Of a stretch of DNA of 14,510 nt, positions 12,826 to 14,510 are shown piece by piece. The position numbers and the translations under genes were made by a program. The number at the start of each line of letters is the position of its first letter. Position 1 is the first letter of the stretch. Source of the DNA: Clostridiales bacterium (lineage in GTDB: Bacteria > Bacillota > Clostridia > Oscillospirales > Oscillospiraceae); the NCBI GenBank assembly GCA_021199695.1, contig JAJQHP010000025.1:1-14510 (forward strand), read 5' to 3'. The notes under the pieces are model-generated. The model was not told the origin of the DNA. It searched no databases and saw only the letters and a list, made by a program, of their open reading frames with translations.

Positions 12826-14510
12826 TGGAAAACTTCCCGATTCTGGCTATCATGACCCTGTTCGTGTGTGCGTTCATCGCCTCCCTTGTGGGCCGCCGTC
12901 ATGCGGTAGTGCGCAACGTGGTGGTGACCATCGCCGTCACCGTCCCCCTGGTCATGATGCTCTGCCTTATCCCCACCGTCTTTATCGACGGGGAGACCAT
13001 CGTCTACTGGCTGGGCAACTGGGCCCCGGAGGCCGATTGGGCCATCGGCATCTGCCTGGAGGTGGACGCCCTGAGCCTGTTCTTTGGCCTGATCGTCACT
13101 GTGGCGGTCTTTGTCTCCGGGCTCTACTCCTTCACCTACATGAACCATGACGACAGTCTGGTGAACTATTACACCCTGTTTCTCATGCTCTCCGGCTCGG
13201 TGCTGGGCCTGGTGCTCTCCGGCGACCTGTTCAACATCTTTGTCATGGTGGAAATCATGACCTTTACCGCCGTGGCCCTTACCGCCTTCCGCAACACCTA
13301 CGAGGGCGCTCTGGAGGGAGCGTTCAAGTATCTGGCGGTGGGTTCCCTCGGCTCCACCTGCGTGCTGCTAGGCGTCGCCATGCTCTACTCCCAGCTCCAC
13401 ACTCTGAATCTGGCCCAGGTCGCCGCCCTGCTCTCCAGCCAGGGGACCAACCCTGTGACCATCGCCGCCTTCGCCTTCCTGTTCATCGGCTTTGGCAGCA
13501 AGGCGTTCCTGTTCCCCTTCCAGCCCCTGGCGGCGGACGCCCACGCAGTGGCCCCCGCCTCCATCTCCCTGATGATTTCCGGTGTGCTGACCAAATGCGG
13601 CGTCTACGGCATCATCCGCCTGGTCTATGTGCTCTATCAGAACTATGACCAGCCCATCGTCCAGTATCTGGTCACTGGCTTCGGGGCCATCAGTATGTTC
13701 GTCTGCGTCACCATGGCCTTTAACCAGCACAACTTCAAGCGGTTGCTGGCCTTCCACTCCATCTCTCAGGTGGGGTATGTCATCACCGCCGTAGGCCTGG
13801 GCTCCATCCTGGGTGTGGGCGCAGGACTGTACCACGCCATGAACCACACCATCTTCAAGGGCCTGCTCTTCCTCACCGCCGGCGCTGTCCAGCACCAGAC
13901 CGGGAGCCTGGATCTGGACCGGCTAGGTGGTCTGGGCAAACGGATGCCCAAGACCTGTCTGCTGTTCCTCATCGGCGCGGCCTCCATCAGCGGTCTGCCG
14001 CCTTTTAACGGCTTCGCCTCCAAGTGGATGATCTACCAGGCGGCCTTCCTCCACGGCGTCACCTCCGGCAACTTCTACTTCATCTTTATCTGCGTAGTCG
14101 CCCTCATCACCAGCGTCCTGACCCTGGCCTCCTTCATCAAGGTGGCTCAGAGCGTCTTCTTCGGCCAGCTGCCGGAGGAGTACAAGGACGTGAAGGAGGT
14201 CCCCCTGACCATGCGGCTCCCCATGTGGGTGCTGGCAGTCCTCTGCATCCTTACCGGACTGTTCCCGGACTTTATCCAGGAGAAGCTTCTCACCCCGGCA
14301 GTGAACGCCGTCTTTAACGTAGTGGGCTACATCGACACCGCCATGGGCGCCGGCTACGCCGCCGCCAGCGGCGTCACCGCTGCGGGCATCGAGGGTATCG
14401 CCGTCACCGGCACCTGGTCTCCCACCTCCTGGCTGATGCTGCTGTTCTGCATCACCTGCGCCGTGGCCATCGTGTTCCTGCTGGCCAGCCCGGATGACAA
14501 GCAGAAGGGT
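12825..14510 (+). CDS. mbhH: MrpD/NuoN-like antiporter subunit (MbhH), cut by the right edge
   Basis: A large, multi-span ion-pumping subunit of the proton_antipo_M family (MrpD, related to NuoL/M/N). The frame is open from ATG 12825 to the last base, 562 codons, so the 3' end is missing. The key charged residues are present: Glu143 in the TM5 motif FVMVEIMTF, Lys226 in FGSKAFLFPFQPLAADAHAVAP, and Lys257 in GVLTKCGVYG. HSISQVGY (about 310-317) and a TM12-region FNGFASKW block add support. The ATG overlaps the MbhG stop (TGATG), with AGGAGG (12808-12813) about 11 nt before it. It follows the seven other Mrp-like genes in mbhA-H order. Whether it moves H+ or Na+ cannot be read here. Confidence 0.93.
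   Translation, partial: MENFPILAIMTLFVCAFIASLVGRRHAVVRNVVVTIAVTVPLVMMLCLIPTVFIDGETIVYWLGNWAPEADWAIGICLEVDALSLFFGLIVTVAVFVSGLYSFTYMNHDDSLVNYYTLFLMLSGSVLGLVLSGDLFNIFVMVEIMTFTAVALTAFRNTYEGALEGAFKYLAVGSLGSTCVLLGVAMLYSQLHTLNLAQVAALLSSQGTNPVTIAAFAFLFIGFGSKAFLFPFQPLAADAHAVAPASISLMISGVLTKCGVYGIIRLVYVLYQNYDQPIVQYLVTGFGAISMFVCVTMAFNQHNFKRLLAFHSISQVGYVITAVGLGSILGVGAGLYHAMNHTIFKGLLFLTAGAVQHQTGSLDLDRLGGLGKRMPKTCLLFLIGAASISGLPPFNGFASKWMIYQAAFLHGVTSGNFYFIFICVVALITSVLTLASFIKVAQSVFFGQLPEEYKDVKEVPLTMRLPMWVLAVLCILTGLFPDFIQEKLLTPAVNAVFNVVGYIDTAMGAGYAAASGVTAAGIEGIAVTGTWSPTSWLMLLFCITCAVAIVFLLASPDDKQKG

Noticed and set aside
1..14510. CRISPR arrays, tRNA genes, insertion sequences or phage genes
   Set aside because: No regularly spaced repeats, no cloverleaf-like segment in the few intergenic gaps, and no transposase or integrase motif in any plausible frame.

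Overview
The window is GC-rich, tightly packed bacterial chromosome. The mix of genes (ptb-buk butyrate fermentation, a membrane-bound group 4 NiFe hydrogenase with an Mrp-type antiporter module, MltG, a U32 protein, strong AGGAGG ribosome sites) points to a strictly anaerobic, fermentative member of the Clostridia, probably a gut Oscillospiraceae-like organism. The genus is inference only. I see no tRNA, rRNA, insertion sequence, CRISPR array or phage gene.

Region 1 (1-1893, minus strand): ptb then buk, the butyryl-CoA to butyrate branch that yields ATP. buk runs off the left edge and lacks its C-terminus. A good sigma-A-type promoter lies upstream of ptb, with a Rex-like redox operator over its -10 element.

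Region 2 (2074-6770, plus strand): a probable housekeeping operon of tmk, a DJ-1/PfpI protein, 5-formyltetrahydrofolate cyclo-ligase, mltG and a U32 (TrhP/YrrO-like) protein. It has its own promoter and ends in a strong hairpin shared with the converging aldolase gene. The mltG-U32 adjacency recalls yrrL-yrrM-yrrN-yrrO of Bacillus, with the methyltransferase missing.

Region 3 (6788-8097): a minus-strand DRE-TIM (HMGL/DmpG-like) aldolase and a 332-bp divergent control region. This region holds two well-formed promoters and several dyads.

Region 4 (8098 to the right edge, plus strand): a NiFe hydrogenase large subunit, hypA and hypB for nickel insertion, then eight overlapping membrane genes. 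Their order (MrpE, F, G, MrpA C-terminal pieces D and E, MrpB, C, D) equals archaeal mbhA-H. MbhH is cut by the right edge. The small subunit, NuoC-like, NuoH-like and ferredoxin-like subunits are absent and are expected downstream.

Together, regions 1 and 4 are two energy outlets of a butyrate fermenter: substrate-level ATP through Buk, and disposal of reduced ferredoxin as H2 with ion pumping through the Mbh-like complex. The most notable points are the separation of the catalytic large subunit from the rest of the hydrogenase module, its lack of a C-terminal maturation peptide, and the candidate Rex and cre-like control sites.
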